From: Nocardioides glacieisoli
Lineage (GTDB): Bacteria > Actinomycetota > Actinomycetes > Propionibacteriales > Nocardioidaceae
Length of the DNA stretch: 64,000 nt
NCBI RefSeq assembly: GCF_004137245.1
Contig: NZ_SDWS01000004.1
Coordinates: 124,001 to 188,000 of the forward strand
Direction: 5' to 3'
Of this stretch, positions 43,883 through 55,511 are shown in pieces. Position 1 is the stretch's first letter. Each line of letters starts with the position of its first letter. The notes beneath the pieces were generated by a model, which saw nothing but the letters and a program-made list of their open reading frames with translations, was not told the DNA's origin and made no database searches. The position numbers were made by a program, and so were the translations under genes.

Positions 43883-43898
43883 TCCCCACAAATGGGGA
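43883..43898. promoter_or_regulatory. TCCCC-N6-GGGGA dyad at the right end of the glycan locus
   Basis: A perfect dyad with the same arms and spacer length as 24349-24364. It sits in the 238-bp divergent region between the four-repeat protein gene and the methyltransferase gene. The rest of that region holds a GGGGAGGGG ribosome site for the latter and nothing else I can name. Confidence 0.4.
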
Positions 43899-44004
43899 CA
43901 CGTGTGCGTCGTGGAGCACCATGCGGACGAAGTCGCGACACTCGGGGCACACGGGTGCAGGACTGGGACGGTCCAGCGCGTGCTCGCAGTGGGGAGGGGT
44001 TGAC

Positions 44005-44673
44005 ATGGGTGTGGCCCAGAAGGTCCGCCGGACGCTGGTTGAGGACCCGCGGTCCCTGGGCGCGGGGTTCAGGTCGCGCAGATGGGCGCTGGTCCAGGAG
44101 CTGTTCCCCGACCTGTCCTCGATGGACGTCGTCGACCTCGGCGGGACGGTCGAGGCGTGGGAGCGCGCGCCGGTCCGGCCGGCGCGCGTCACTGTGCTCA
44201 ACCTGACCGAGCCCGGCATCTCGCGCTCGGACGACATCGTGCCGGTGCTCGGCGACGCCTGCGATGCCGGGGCGGCGCTCGCCGCGGCGACTGGCCGAAC
44301 CCGCTTCGACCTCGTCTTCTCGAACTCGGTGCTGGAGCACCTCGGAGGTCATGCGAACCGCGCGCGCTTCGCCGAGACGGTCCACGCCCTCGCACCGCTG
44401 CACTGGGTCCAGACGCCCTACCGCTACTTCCCGATCGAGCCGCACTGGCTCTTTCCCGGCATGCAGTTCCTGCCGATCACCGCGCGAGCCCGCGTCGCCG
44501 AGAGGTGGCCCCTTTCGCACAGCCGGTCACCCGACCGCGAGCGCGCCACGTCGTCGGCGCTCTGGACCGAGCTCATCAGTGTGACCGAGCTGCGGCACTA
44601 CTTCCCGGGGTCCGAGGTCGTGCACGAGCGGTTTCTCGGCCTGACCAAGTCGATCATCGCAGTCCGGCGTTGA
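44005..44673 (+). CDS. SAM-dependent methyltransferase, glycan-locus type
   Basis: A 222-residue class I methyltransferase-like protein: VVDLGGTVEAWE stands at the SAM motif I position, VLNLTEPG after strand 2, and DLVFSNSVLEHLG at motif IV, a hallmark of sugar- and lipid-linked methyltransferases. WVQTPYRYFPIEPHWLFPG follows. The motif I glycine pattern is degenerate (GGT rather than GxGxG). It starts at ATG 44005 with GGGGAGGGG upstream. It could methylate a sugar of the glycan; the target is unknown. Confidence 0.82.
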   Translation: MGVAQKVRRTLVEDPRSLGAGFRSRRWALVQELFPDLSSMDVVDLGGTVEAWERAPVRPARVTVLNLTEPGISRSDDIVPVLGDACDAGAALAAATGRTRFDLVFSNSVLEHLGGHANRARFAETVHALAPLHWVQTPYRYFPIEPHWLFPGMQFLPITARARVAERWPLSHSRSPDRERATSSALWTELISVTELRHYFPGSEVVHERFLGLTKSIIAVRR

Positions 44674-44882
44674 CGCGGACGGTTCAGGCCTCCGCTCGTT
44701 GTCGAGGTTTGACGAGAGCCACCGCAGGCCTCCGGGGCAGGACGGGTCGGCAGGGACGGGCACGAGAGGGGCCAGCCAGGGCCCCCGGGTCCTCGGGACC
44801 TCGGCCGAGATACCTCCCACGGAAACCGCACCTCGTGGCGCGTACCCGATTCTGGGGTTGTCCGCCGCCGCAGACGTGCCGA

Positions 44883-44888
44883 TAGCGT
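44883..44888 (+). promoter_or_regulatory. Leaderless -10 element of the sugar-dehydrogenase-like gene
   Basis: TAGCGT, 7 nt before the GTG at 44896. The 222-bp region before it (44674-44895) also has two short GC hairpins near 44775-44810 and a weak CCC-N6-GGG dyad at 44845-44856. No gene is seen in it. Confidence 0.45.
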
Positions 44889-44895
44889 CGATGAG

Positions 44896-46086
44896 GTGCG
44901 CCTACCTCTCCGGTCCACCCCACTGACGCTCGCGCTCGCACTCTCGTTCGCACTGACCGCGTGCTCAACCACCGAGGCAAACGACCCCGAGCCTGCGTAC
45001 GACCCCGCCGCCGACACGGCGGATTCGCCCGACCCAGCACGCGAGGTGGTCGCGGCACCCCGCCTGAGGGTGCGGATCCTCGCCCGCGGTCTCGACAAGC
45101 CGTGGGACGTCCAACAGGCGCCGGGTGGCCGGCTCGTCGTGAGCGAGCGCAACAAGGCACTGATCAGCGTCGTCCGCGACGGAGAGGTCCGGACCCTCGC
45201 CGACATGTCCAACCAGGTGTGGGTCTCCGGGGAGACCGGCCTGATGTCGCTTGCCGTAGACCGCAAGCGGCGCGTGGTCTGGGCCTGCCATGGTGACGAT
45301 TCGACCGGGACGGAGGACGTGCGGGTGACTCGCATGCAGGTCGACCGGAGCTGGACGCTGGTGCAGAGCGCACGAACGCTCATCGCCGGCTTCCCGACCT
45401 CGACCGGCCGCCATGGCGGTTGCCGACTGCTGCTGGCTCGCTCCGGACCGGACCTGTACATCGGCACGGGCGACGCGGCCATCGGCACCAACCCGCAGGA
45501 CCTCGACTCGCTGGGCGGCAAAGTGCTGCGGGTCCACCGCGACTCCGGCACGGCGATGCGCGACAACCCCTGGGCCTCGGCCCCGACCGAGCGCCGCTTC
45601 GTCTGGACCTACGGGCACCGCAACGTACAGGGCCTCGCCCAGCGCGCTGACGGCTCCGTCTGGTCGGTCGAGCACGGTCCGACAGTGGATGACGAGGTCA
45701 ACCGCCTCGTGCCGGGCGGCAACTATGGCTGGAACCCGGTCCCCGGATACGAGGAGTCGGTGCCCATGACCGACGATTCCCTGCCGGGCCACCAGATGGA
45801 CGCCCAATGGAGCTCCGGCGACTCGACCCGGGCGACCTCCGGTGCCGCTTGGGTGGAGGGCTCGCAGTGGGGATCGCTCGAGGGCACGCTCGCCGTCGCG
45901 GCCCTCGAGGACGAGCAGATGATGTTTCTTCGCTTCGACCGTCGCGGCCGCTTCGTGTCGATTCTGACTCCCCCGGCGTTGACCAAGTTCGGCCGCCTGC
46001 GGTCGGTCACGTCCGCCCGGAACGGCGATCTTCTGGTCACTACCGACAATGGCACGGATCAGGTGCTGCGGGTCTCGCCGCGATAG
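44896..46086 (+). CDS. PQQ-dependent sugar dehydrogenase-like lipoprotein
   Basis: A 396-residue secreted protein with a lipobox LTAC (about 20-23) and an acidic linker. The remainder is a six-bladed beta-propeller of the glucose/sorbosone dehydrogenase family: ARGLDKPWDVQQAPGGRLVVSERNK is blade 1, and GRHGGCRLLLA, GDAAIGTNPQD, FVWTYGHRNVQGLAQ and EHGPTVDDEVNRL.PGGNYGWN are later landmarks. Known members oxidise sugars using PQQ and calcium, but many family members have no proven activity. It could act on the exported glycan. It ends the glycan locus and converges on metH. Confidence 0.88.
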   Translation: MRLPLRSTPLTLALALSFALTACSTTEANDPEPAYDPAADTADSPDPAREVVAAPRLRVRILARGLDKPWDVQQAPGGRLVVSERNKALISVVRDGEVRTLADMSNQVWVSGETGLMSLAVDRKRRVVWACHGDDSTGTEDVRVTRMQVDRSWTLVQSARTLIAGFPTSTGRHGGCRLLLARSGPDLYIGTGDAAIGTNPQDLDSLGGKVLRVHRDSGTAMRDNPWASAPTERRFVWTYGHRNVQGLAQRADGSVWSVEHGPTVDDEVNRLVPGGNYGWNPVPGYEESVPMTDDSLPGHQMDAQWSSGDSTRATSGAAWVEGSQWGSLEGTLAVAALEDEQMMFLRFDRRGRFVSILTPPALTKFGRLRSVTSARNGDLLVTTDNGTDQVLRVSPR

Positions 46087-46203
46087 TCGGCGCTTGCACC
46101 AGGCCCCGAGCGATCGGTACTTCGTGTCCTGGCTGCGACCCCTCGAGCCACAGCAGCTGCGCGACCGGCCCGCTGCCCATCGCCGAGCGAGGCCGCGCTG
46201 GGC

Positions 46204-49980
<3,777 letters not shown>

Positions 49981-50008
49981 AGGCGGCCTTCCGTGCTGGT
50001 GGAGATCC

Positions 50009-50014
50009 AGCCTA
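50009..50014 (-). promoter_or_regulatory. Candidate -10 element of metH
   Basis: TAGGCT on the minus strand, about 28 nt before the GTG, leaving a short leader with the ribosome site. Confidence 0.4.
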
Positions 50015-50107
50015 GGAACGTTGTCCGACACGCGGACCTGGTTCCCACATCGTGGCACCGGCCGACACCCCTCACGAAATCACGGCAGTTCGCTGGGCTG
50101 AGTCTCC

Positions 50108-50113
50108 TAGGGT
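50108..50113 (+). promoter_or_regulatory. Leaderless -10 element of the PAC2 gene
   Basis: TAGGGT, 6 nt before the second of two adjacent GTG codons (50120), which is why that start is chosen. Confidence 0.45.
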
Positions 50114-50119
50114 GGGGTG

Positions 50120-50965
50120 GTGATCGAGTTCGACGACGTGCAGGACCTCGTCTCCCCCGTGGTGATCGCCGCTTTCGAGGGATGGAACGACGCCGCCGAC
50201 GCGGCGTCCGGCCTCGTCGACCACCTGATGGAGCAGTGGAAGGCCGAGGTCATCGGCGCGATCGACCCGGAGGAGTTCTACGACTTCCAGGTCAACCGCC
50301 CGGTCATCAGCACCGACGTCAACGGCCACCGGCGACTCGCCTGGCCCACCACCCGGATCGCCGTCGCCCGCCCCGCCGAGCTCGACCGCGACGTGATCCT
50401 GGTCCGCGGCATCGAGCCCAGCATGAAGTGGCGCCAGTTCTGCGCCGAGCTGCTCGCCGCGTGCGACGACCTCGGTGCCGAGCTCGTGGTGACCCTCGGT
50501 GCGCTCCTCGCGGACACCCCGCACACCCGCCCCATCCCGGTCAGCGGCACCGCCACCGAGCCGGAGCTCGTCGACCGGCTCGACGTCGAGCAGTCGACCT
50601 ACGAAGGCCCCACGGGGATCGTCGGCGTGTTCAACGACGCGTGCACCCAGCTCGACATCCCGGCCGTGTCCTACTGGGCCGCGGTCCCCCACTACGTCGC
50701 GCAGCCGCCGTGCCCCAAGGCGACGCTCGCCCTCCTCGGCCAGCTCGAGGAGCTGCTCCAGGCGCCGATGCCGCTGGGCGACCTCGTCGACGACTCCAAG
50801 GCATGGGAGCGCGGGGTGGACGAGCTCGCCGCCGAGGACGAGGACGTCGCCGACTACGTCCGCGCGCTCGAGGAGACCCGCGACACCGCCGACCTCCCCG
50901 AGGCCTCCGGCGAGGCCATCGCGCGGGAGTTCGAGCGCTACCTCAAGCGCCGCGACACCGACTGA
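50120..50965 (+). CDS. PAC2 family protein
   Basis: A 281-residue member of the PAC2 (proteasome assembly chaperone-like) superfamily, common in actinobacteria. VVIAAFEGWNDAADAAS is the N-terminal signature, and the VLVRGIEPSMKWRQF and ELVVTLGALLADTPHTRP segments follow. No enzymatic activity is known for the bacterial family. Given a complete proteasome 40 kb away, a chaperone link is tempting but not supported by anything in this sequence. It is divergent from metH and convergent with mshC. Confidence 0.9.
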   Translation: MIEFDDVQDLVSPVVIAAFEGWNDAADAASGLVDHLMEQWKAEVIGAIDPEEFYDFQVNRPVISTDVNGHRRLAWPTTRIAVARPAELDRDVILVRGIEPSMKWRQFCAELLAACDDLGAELVVTLGALLADTPHTRPIPVSGTATEPELVDRLDVEQSTYEGPTGIVGVFNDACTQLDIPAVSYWAAVPHYVAQPPCPKATLALLGQLEELLQAPMPLGDLVDDSKAWERGVDELAAEDEDVADYVRALEETRDTADLPEASGEAIAREFERYLKRRDTD

Positions 50966-50975
50966 CGGGCGTAGG

Positions 50976-52214
50976 TCAGAGCGACAGGCCGAGGGCTGCG
51001 TCGAGCAGCCGGTGGACCGACGCCGCCGCCTCGTGGTCCGAGGTGTCCGCGAGCCCGGTCGTGCCGAGCGTGGCCTCGACCCACTCCTGGACGGCCGCGA
51101 CGGCCGTCGGGGCGTCGAGGTCGTCGGCGAGCGCGGCCAACACCCGCTCGACCACCGGTGCGGCGGGTGCGCCGTGGCCCAGCGCGAGCGCCCGGCGCCA
51201 GTCGGCGAGGGTGTCGACGGCGGCCCAGAGCTGGTCGTCGGTCCACTCCCAGTCGCTGCGGTAGTGGTGGCGCAGCAGCACCAGGCGGATGGCCATCGGG
51301 TCGACCTCGCTCATCCGCAGCGCGGAGACGAAGACGAGGTTGCCCTTGGACTTCGACATCTTCTCGCCGTCGTAGGCCACCATCCCGGCGTGGGCGTACG
51401 CCCGCGCGAACCGCTCGCCGGGGTGCGCGACCTGCGCCTCGCCGGCGGACATCTCGTGGTGCGGGAAGACCAGGTCGCTGCCGCCGCCCTGGACGTCGAA
51501 GGACGTGCCGAGGTGGTCGAGCGCGATGGCGGAGCACTCGATGTGCCAGCCGGGGCGGCCGGGTCCCCACGGGCTGGGCCACGACGGCTCGCCCGGGCGC
51601 TCGGCGCGCCAGAGCAGGCAGTCGAGCGGGTCCTTCTTGCCCTCGCGGTCGGGGTCGCCGCCGCGCTCACCGAAGATCTCCAGCATCGCGTCACGGTCGA
51701 GGCCGGACACCGCGCCGAAGTCGTCGTCGGCAGTGACGGAGAAGTAGAGGTCGTCCTCGACCGTGTAGACCGCGCCGGCCTCGTCGAGACGCTCGATGAG
51801 CTCGATCACCTGCGGGATCGACTCGACGGCGCCGATGTAGTGGGCCGGCGGCAGGACGCGCAGCGCCTCCATGTCGTCTCGGAAGAGCTGCGTCTCCCGC
51901 TCGGCCAGCTCCGCCCAGTCGACCTTGACCTTCGCGGCCCGCTCGAGCAGCGGGTCGTCGACGTCGGTGACGTTCTGGACATAGGTGACCTCGTGCCCGG
52001 CGTTGCGCCACGCACGGTTGAGCAGGTCGAAGCCGACGTAGGTCGCGGCATGCCCGATGTGGGTCGCGTCGTAGGGCGTGATGCCGCAGACGTACATCCG
52101 TGCCGGGCCCTCGGGACGGGTCTCGACGACCCCGCCGCCGGCGGTGTCGTGGACCCGCACCGTCGGGCCCGCGACGGGCAGTCGGGGAACGTCGGGGGAC
52201 GACCAAGAACGCAT
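50976..52214 (-). CDS. mshC: Cysteine--1-D-myo-inosityl 2-amino-2-deoxy-alpha-D-glucopyranoside ligase (mycothiol biosynthesis)
   Basis: MshC joins cysteine to GlcN-inositol in mycothiol synthesis. It is a class I cysteinyl-tRNA-synthetase relative of 412 residues. It has the zinc-ligand [17 protein letters not shown] segment (Cys43; HIGH-type signature at 52-55), WHIECSA with the second zinc Cys, FPHHEMS, and EKMSKSKGN as the KMSKS loop. The C-terminal half is shorter than in CysS and lacks the anticodon-binding domain. Actinobacteria only make mycothiol, which agrees with the rest of the window. A REP-like element separates it from the SCO1664-type gene. Confidence 0.95.
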   Translation of the reverse strand: MRSWSSPDVPRLPVAGPTVRVHDTAGGGVVETRPEGPARMYVCGITPYDATHIGHAATYVGFDLLNRAWRNAGHEVTYVQNVTDVDDPLLERAAKVKVDWAELAERETQLFRDDMEALRVLPPAHYIGAVESIPQVIELIERLDEAGAVYTVEDDLYFSVTADDDFGAVSGLDRDAMLEIFGERGGDPDREGKKDPLDCLLWRAERPGEPSWPSPWGPGRPGWHIECSAIALDHLGTSFDVQGGGSDLVFPHHEMSAGEAQVAHPGERFARAYAHAGMVAYDGEKMSKSKGNLVFVSALRMSEVDPMAIRLVLLRHHYRSDWEWTDDQLWAAVDTLADWRRALALGHGAPAAPVVERVLAALADDLDAPTAVAAVQEWVEATLGTTGLADTSDHEAAASVHRLLDAALGLSL

Positions 52215-52253
52215 GACGGGCAGCCTATCCGTGCGTCGGCTGACTCCTGGCGG

Positions 52254-52313
52254 GAGATCTCGATACGCCCTGGTCGCGGCTTCGTTCCTCAGCCGCGGGG
52301 CTACTCGATCTGG
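52254..52313. repeat. REP-like palindromic element
   Basis: Outer arms TCGATACGCC and a mirrored GGCTACTCGA (8 of 10 pair) enclose a perfect 7-bp hairpin (CGCGGCT at 52275-52281, AGCCGCG at 52291-52297). It fills the gap between mshC and the SCO1664-type gene. I recall similar TCGATACG...CTACTCGA elements in many Nocardioides genomes, but I could not check copy number here. Confidence 0.5.
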
Positions 52314-52358
52314 CCCGGCCCACGCCGCCGGCTCGTTCCTCGCCGACGACTGTCGGTC

Positions 52359-53153
52359 TCAGAACGGCGGCCACGGGATCACGGGGTACGCCGACGAGGC
52401 TGGCGCGGGGAACACACCGCGGTCCAGCAGCCGCCTGACCCGCCGCGTGGTGACCGCGAGCTCTTCGCGGGTCACGAGCCCGGCGAGCGTCGTGCCGAGC
52501 TCGCCGTCGAGTGCCACGGCGAGTCGGCGCAGGCCCTCGGACTCCTCGTCGGTGAGCGCCTCGCCGACGAAGCCCCACAGGACCGTGCGCAGCTTGTTCT
52601 CGACGTGGAAGGTCAGGCCGTGGTCGACGCCGTGGCGGTGGCCGTCGGCCATCGGCAGGACGTGCCCGCCCTTGCGGTCGGCGTTGTTGACCACGACGTC
52701 GAAGAGCGCCATCCGGCGCAGCTCCGGGGAGTCCTCGTGCACCAGCGACACCGGCTGGTCGTGGGCGTCGAGCCCGTCGAAGACGTGGCGGAAGCCGGCA
52801 GGCACCTCGCCCTCGCCGACGATGTCGACGGGGTCCTGGTCCTCGACCTCGTCGCGCCACAGCTGCACCATGCCCGGCCCGTGCGGCCCGTCACCGAGCA
52901 CCGTCAGCGGCACGATGTCCCAGCCGAGCGCCTCCGAGACGGTGTACGCCGCGACCTCGCGGTTAGCGAGCGTGCCGTCGGGGAAGTCCCACAGCGGCCG
53001 CTCCCCCGCGACCGGCTTGTAGACGACGCGGACGCCGCCGATCTCGCCGACGAACGTGGCGTTGGAGGCCGGCAGCACCCGACCGTGCAGGGTCAGCTCG
53101 CCGGACGGGAACCCACCCGGGAGGTCCGGGACAGGGGTCGGCTCAGGGGTCAC
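52359..53153 (-). CDS. SCO1664 family protein (PI3/PI4-kinase-like fold)
   Basis: A 264-residue protein of the actinobacterial SCO1664 family, distantly like phosphatidylinositol 3-/4-kinases: VVYKPVAGERPLWDF resembles the ATP-Lys region, MALFDVVVNNADRKGGHVL holds the catalytic loop with Asn-Asn-Ala-Asp-Arg, and GVDHGLTFH the metal-binding Asp-His. Its substrate is unknown. The GTG at 53153 overlaps the DUF3090 stop by 11 nt, implying coupled expression. It belongs to a conserved actinobacterial block with mshC, DUF3090 and a phosphomutase-like gene. Confidence 0.9.
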   Translation of the reverse strand: MTPEPTPVPDLPGGFPSGELTLHGRVLPASNATFVGEIGGVRVVYKPVAGERPLWDFPDGTLANREVAAYTVSEALGWDIVPLTVLGDGPHGPGMVQLWRDEVEDQDPVDIVGEGEVPAGFRHVFDGLDAHDQPVSLVHEDSPELRRMALFDVVVNNADRKGGHVLPMADGHRHGVDHGLTFHVENKLRTVLWGFVGEALTDEESEGLRRLAVALDGELGTTLAGLVTREELAVTTRRVRRLLDRGVFPAPASSAYPVIPWPPF

Positions 53154-53727
53154 GACGCCGGAAGCCGTTGGCGCGGACGCACAGGTGGCCGTCGGGGTCG
53201 ATGGGCTCACCGCAGAACGGGCAGTCGGGCCGGCCGGCCCCGACGACGTTGCGCGAACGCTCGACGAACGAGCGGGCGGCGGCCGCCGTCAGGCGGACCA
53301 GGAAGATCTCCTCGGGCTCCGGCTCGAGCAGGTCCTCGAGGTCCTCCTGGAGCTGCTCGGGCGACACCACGGCCGCCTCGGTGAACGGGAAGACCTCGAT
53401 GACGAGGCGCTCGTCGCTGCTGTCCCACGACAGCGTCATCGTGCCGGCGCGGAACTCCTCCTCGATCGGCTGCTCCAGCGGCTGGCCGTCGACCATGTCG
53501 CGGGGGGCGATCGCGGGGATGAGCACGTCGTCGCCGGCGGCACCCATCAGCTCGTCGAGGAGCTCGTCGATGCGCTCGGCCAGGGCGGACACCTGCTGCT
53601 TCTCCAGCGAGACGCTGACGATGCGGGCGCCCTCGCGTGCCTGGAGGAAGAACGTCCGCGATCCGGGCTCGCCGACGGTGCCGGCGACGAAGCGCTCGGG
53701 AGGGTCGAAACGGTGCACGACAGGCAT
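53143..53727 (-). CDS. DUF3090 family protein
   Basis: A 194-residue actinobacterial protein of unknown function. FDPPERFVAGTVGEPGSRTFFLQAREG is the family start (about 6-31), and the C-terminus has PFCGEPIDPDGHLC, a small zinc-binding-type cluster (C-x2-C plus a later Cys). TAGGGT lies 7 nt before the ATG, so the mRNA is probably leaderless; this sets the start at 53727. Always found with the SCO1664-type and phosphomutase-like genes in relatives, so the three probably share a pathway. Confidence 0.9.
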   Translation of the reverse strand: MPVVHRFDPPERFVAGTVGEPGSRTFFLQAREGARIVSVSLEKQQVSALAERIDELLDELMGAAGDDVLIPAIAPRDMVDGQPLEQPIEEEFRAGTMTLSWDSSDERLVIEVFPFTEAAVVSPEQLQEDLEDLLEPEPEEIFLVRLTAAAARSFVERSRNVVGAGRPDCPFCGEPIDPDGHLCVRANGFRRRDP

Positions 53728-53734
53728 GTCACTC

Positions 53735-53740
53735 ACCCTA
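53735..53740 (-). promoter_or_regulatory. Leaderless -10 element of the DUF3090 gene
   Basis: TAGGGT on the minus strand, 7 nt before the ATG. Confidence 0.5.
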
Positions 53741-54463
53741 GGACCCGGCTGGCTGGGCCGGTCCCGCTCCCCCGCCGACTGCCGCATCGCGCGCCGCGCG
53801 CGACGAACGACGCCGCGTCTTGGCGGGGGCGTTCAGCCACGAGAGGTCGCCGCCGTGGGTGTTGGTGCCGAGGACGAAGGGGCGCGAGTCGGTGTAGCTC
53901 ACGATCGACACCGACGCAGGGTCGACGTGGATGCGCTGGAAGAGGTCGAGGTGGGTGCCGAGGGCGTCGGCGAGGATCGACTTGATGACGTCGCCGTGGC
54001 TCACGGCGAGCCAGACCGCGTCGTCCCCGTGCTCGGCGGCGATCCGCGCGTCGTGGCGGCGGATCGCTGCGACGGCCCGGTCCTGCATGGCCCGCATCGA
54101 CTCCCCACCGGGGAAGGTCGCCGCGGACGGCTGGGCCTGGACGGTCTTCCACAGCTTCTCCTTGGCCAGGTCCTTCAGCGGCCGACCCTGCCACTCCCCG
54201 TAGTCGCACTCCGAGAGCTGCTTGTCGGTGCTCGCGCGCAACGCGGCGCCCTGCCGGCCGGTGATCTCCTTGGACGTCTCGCGGCAGCGCTCCAGCGGGC
54301 TGGTGACGGCGGCAGCGAGGCGTACGCCGGCCAGGCGCTCGCCGACGGCGACGGCCTGCTTCACACCGGTGTCGTCGAGGTGGACGCCCGGGGCGCGGCC
54401 GGCGAGGACGCCTGCCGTGTTGGCGGTCGAACGGCCGTGTCGGACGAGGATGACGGTGGGCAC
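53738..54463 (-). CDS. Histidine phosphatase family protein (MSMEG_4193-type phosphomutase-like)
   Basis: A 241-residue branch-1 histidine phosphatase. The catalytic LVRHGRSTANT loop is at the N-terminus, RCRETS is the second phosphate-binding Arg, ECDYGEWQG gives the acid, and AVSHGDVIKS the second His. The tail is Arg/Ala/Gly-rich. Actinobacterial MSMEG_4193 proteins are called putative phosphomutases, but the substrate is unknown. The start GTG at 54463 is 7 nt from TAGGGT; a TTG six codons earlier is the alternative. It leads the unit phosphomutase - DUF3090 - SCO1664-type, although DUF3090 seems to have a promoter of its own. Confidence 0.9.
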   Translation of the reverse strand: MPTVILVRHGRSTANTAGVLAGRAPGVHLDDTGVKQAVAVGERLAGVRLAAAVTSPLERCRETSKEITGRQGAALRASTDKQLSECDYGEWQGRPLKDLAKEKLWKTVQAQPSAATFPGGESMRAMQDRAVAAIRRHDARIAAEHGDDAVWLAVSHGDVIKSILADALGTHLDLFQRIHVDPASVSIVSYTDSRPFVLGTNTHGGDLSWLNAPAKTRRRSSRAARDAAVGGGAGPAQPAGS

Positions 54464-54470
54464 GACAGCG

Positions 54471-54476
54471 ACCCTA
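54471..54476 (-). promoter_or_regulatory. Leaderless -10 element of the phosphomutase-like gene
   Basis: TAGGGT on the minus strand, 7 nt before the GTG, 18 nt from the divergent corA element. Confidence 0.45.
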
Positions 54477-54494
54477 GCCAAGGCGGGGTGGGAC

Positions 54495-54500
54495 TAGCCT
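54495..54500 (+). promoter_or_regulatory. Leaderless -10 element of corA
   Basis: TAGCCT, 6 nt before the GTG at 54507. The two divergent promoters share only 43 bp between the start codons. Confidence 0.45.
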
Positions 54501-54506
54501 GACCCG

Positions 54507-55511
54507 GTGATCGTGGACAACGCCCTCTACCACCGGGGCAAGAGGGTGCCGCTCGGCGACGGCGACGACCAGAGCCTCGGCCATGCGCGGGTGCCGTGCG
54601 ACCCGGGCGACTTCCAGTGGATCGGGATCCACGACCCCAGCCCCGACGAGCTCGACCTCATCGCGCGCACCTTCGACCTGCACCCGCTCGCGGTCGAGGA
54701 CGCCGGCGACTCCCACCAGCGGCCCAAGCTCGAGCACTACGGCAACACGCTCTTCCTCGTGCTGAAGACGCTCTGGTACGTCGACGAGGAGGACGCCGTC
54801 GAGACCGGGGAGATCAACATGTTCGTGGGGTCCGACTTCGTGGTGACGGTCCGCCACGGCGCCGGCATCGACCTCGCCGACTCCCGCCGCGACCTCGAGG
54901 CCCGGGCGAAGGTCCTCGAGCACGGGCCGATGGGCGTCATGTACGCGATCTGCGACCGGGTGGTCGACGAGTACGAGAGGGTCGGCGCGGCCCTCGAGGA
55001 GGACGTCGACGAGGTCGAGGAGTCCGTCTTCTCCCAGGCCCGCACCAACGACTCCAACCGGATCTACGTCCTCAAGCGCGAGATCGCTGAGGTGCGGCGC
55101 GCGGTGATGCCGCTGCGCGAGCCGATGCGCAAGTTCTCCCTCCACTCCGACACGGTGCCGACGATCCGCACGCCGATCCCGATCACGGCCGAGACCGCGA
55201 CCTACTTCCGCGACGTGGCCGACCACCTGCAGCGCGTCTCCGAGGTCATCGACAGCCTCGACATCCTGCTGTCGACCGCGTTCGACGCGCACCTCGCACG
55301 CATCTCGGTCCAGCAGAACGACGACATGCGCAAGATCTCCGCCGGTGCCGCCCTCGTCGTCGTGCCCACCCTCATCGCCGGGGTCTACGGCATGAACTTC
55401 GACCACATGCCCGAGCTGCACTGGACCTATGGCTACGCGTTCGCGCTGGCGCTGATGGTCGGTGCGTCCGCGGGACTGCTCTGGTTCTTCAAGAAGTCCG
55501 GGTGGCTGTGA
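54507..55511 (+). CDS. corA: Magnesium/cobalt transporter CorA
   Basis: A 334-residue CorA channel: large N-terminal cytoplasmic domain, long stalk helix, and two C-terminal membrane helices (about 278-297 and 309-327). The YGMNF loop between them is the selectivity filter. The last residues are basic. It imports magnesium. The GTG start is set by the leaderless element, and its stop overlaps the MFS gene (GTGA). Confidence 0.95.
   Translation: MIVDNALYHRGKRVPLGDGDDQSLGHARVPCDPGDFQWIGIHDPSPDELDLIARTFDLHPLAVEDAGDSHQRPKLEHYGNTLFLVLKTLWYVDEEDAVETGEINMFVGSDFVVTVRHGAGIDLADSRRDLEARAKVLEHGPMGVMYAICDRVVDEYERVGAALEEDVDEVEESVFSQARTNDSNRIYVLKREIAEVRRAVMPLREPMRKFSLHSDTVPTIRTPIPITAETATYFRDVADHLQRVSEVIDSLDILLSTAFDAHLARISVQQNDDMRKISAGAALVVVPTLIAGVYGMNFDHMPELHWTYGYAFALALMVGASAGLLWFFKKSGWL

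Noticed and set aside
23464-46086. Whole glycan locus as a recent genomic island
   Set aside because: No integrase, tRNA gene, direct-repeat ends or clear composition shift was seen. Only the intein looks compositionally different.
49981-50107. Possible cobalamin or SAM riboswitch before metH
   Set aside because: The leader and gap are only about 130 nt. I could see no B12-box or SAM-riboswitch core, and a -10 element sits about 28 nt from the start.
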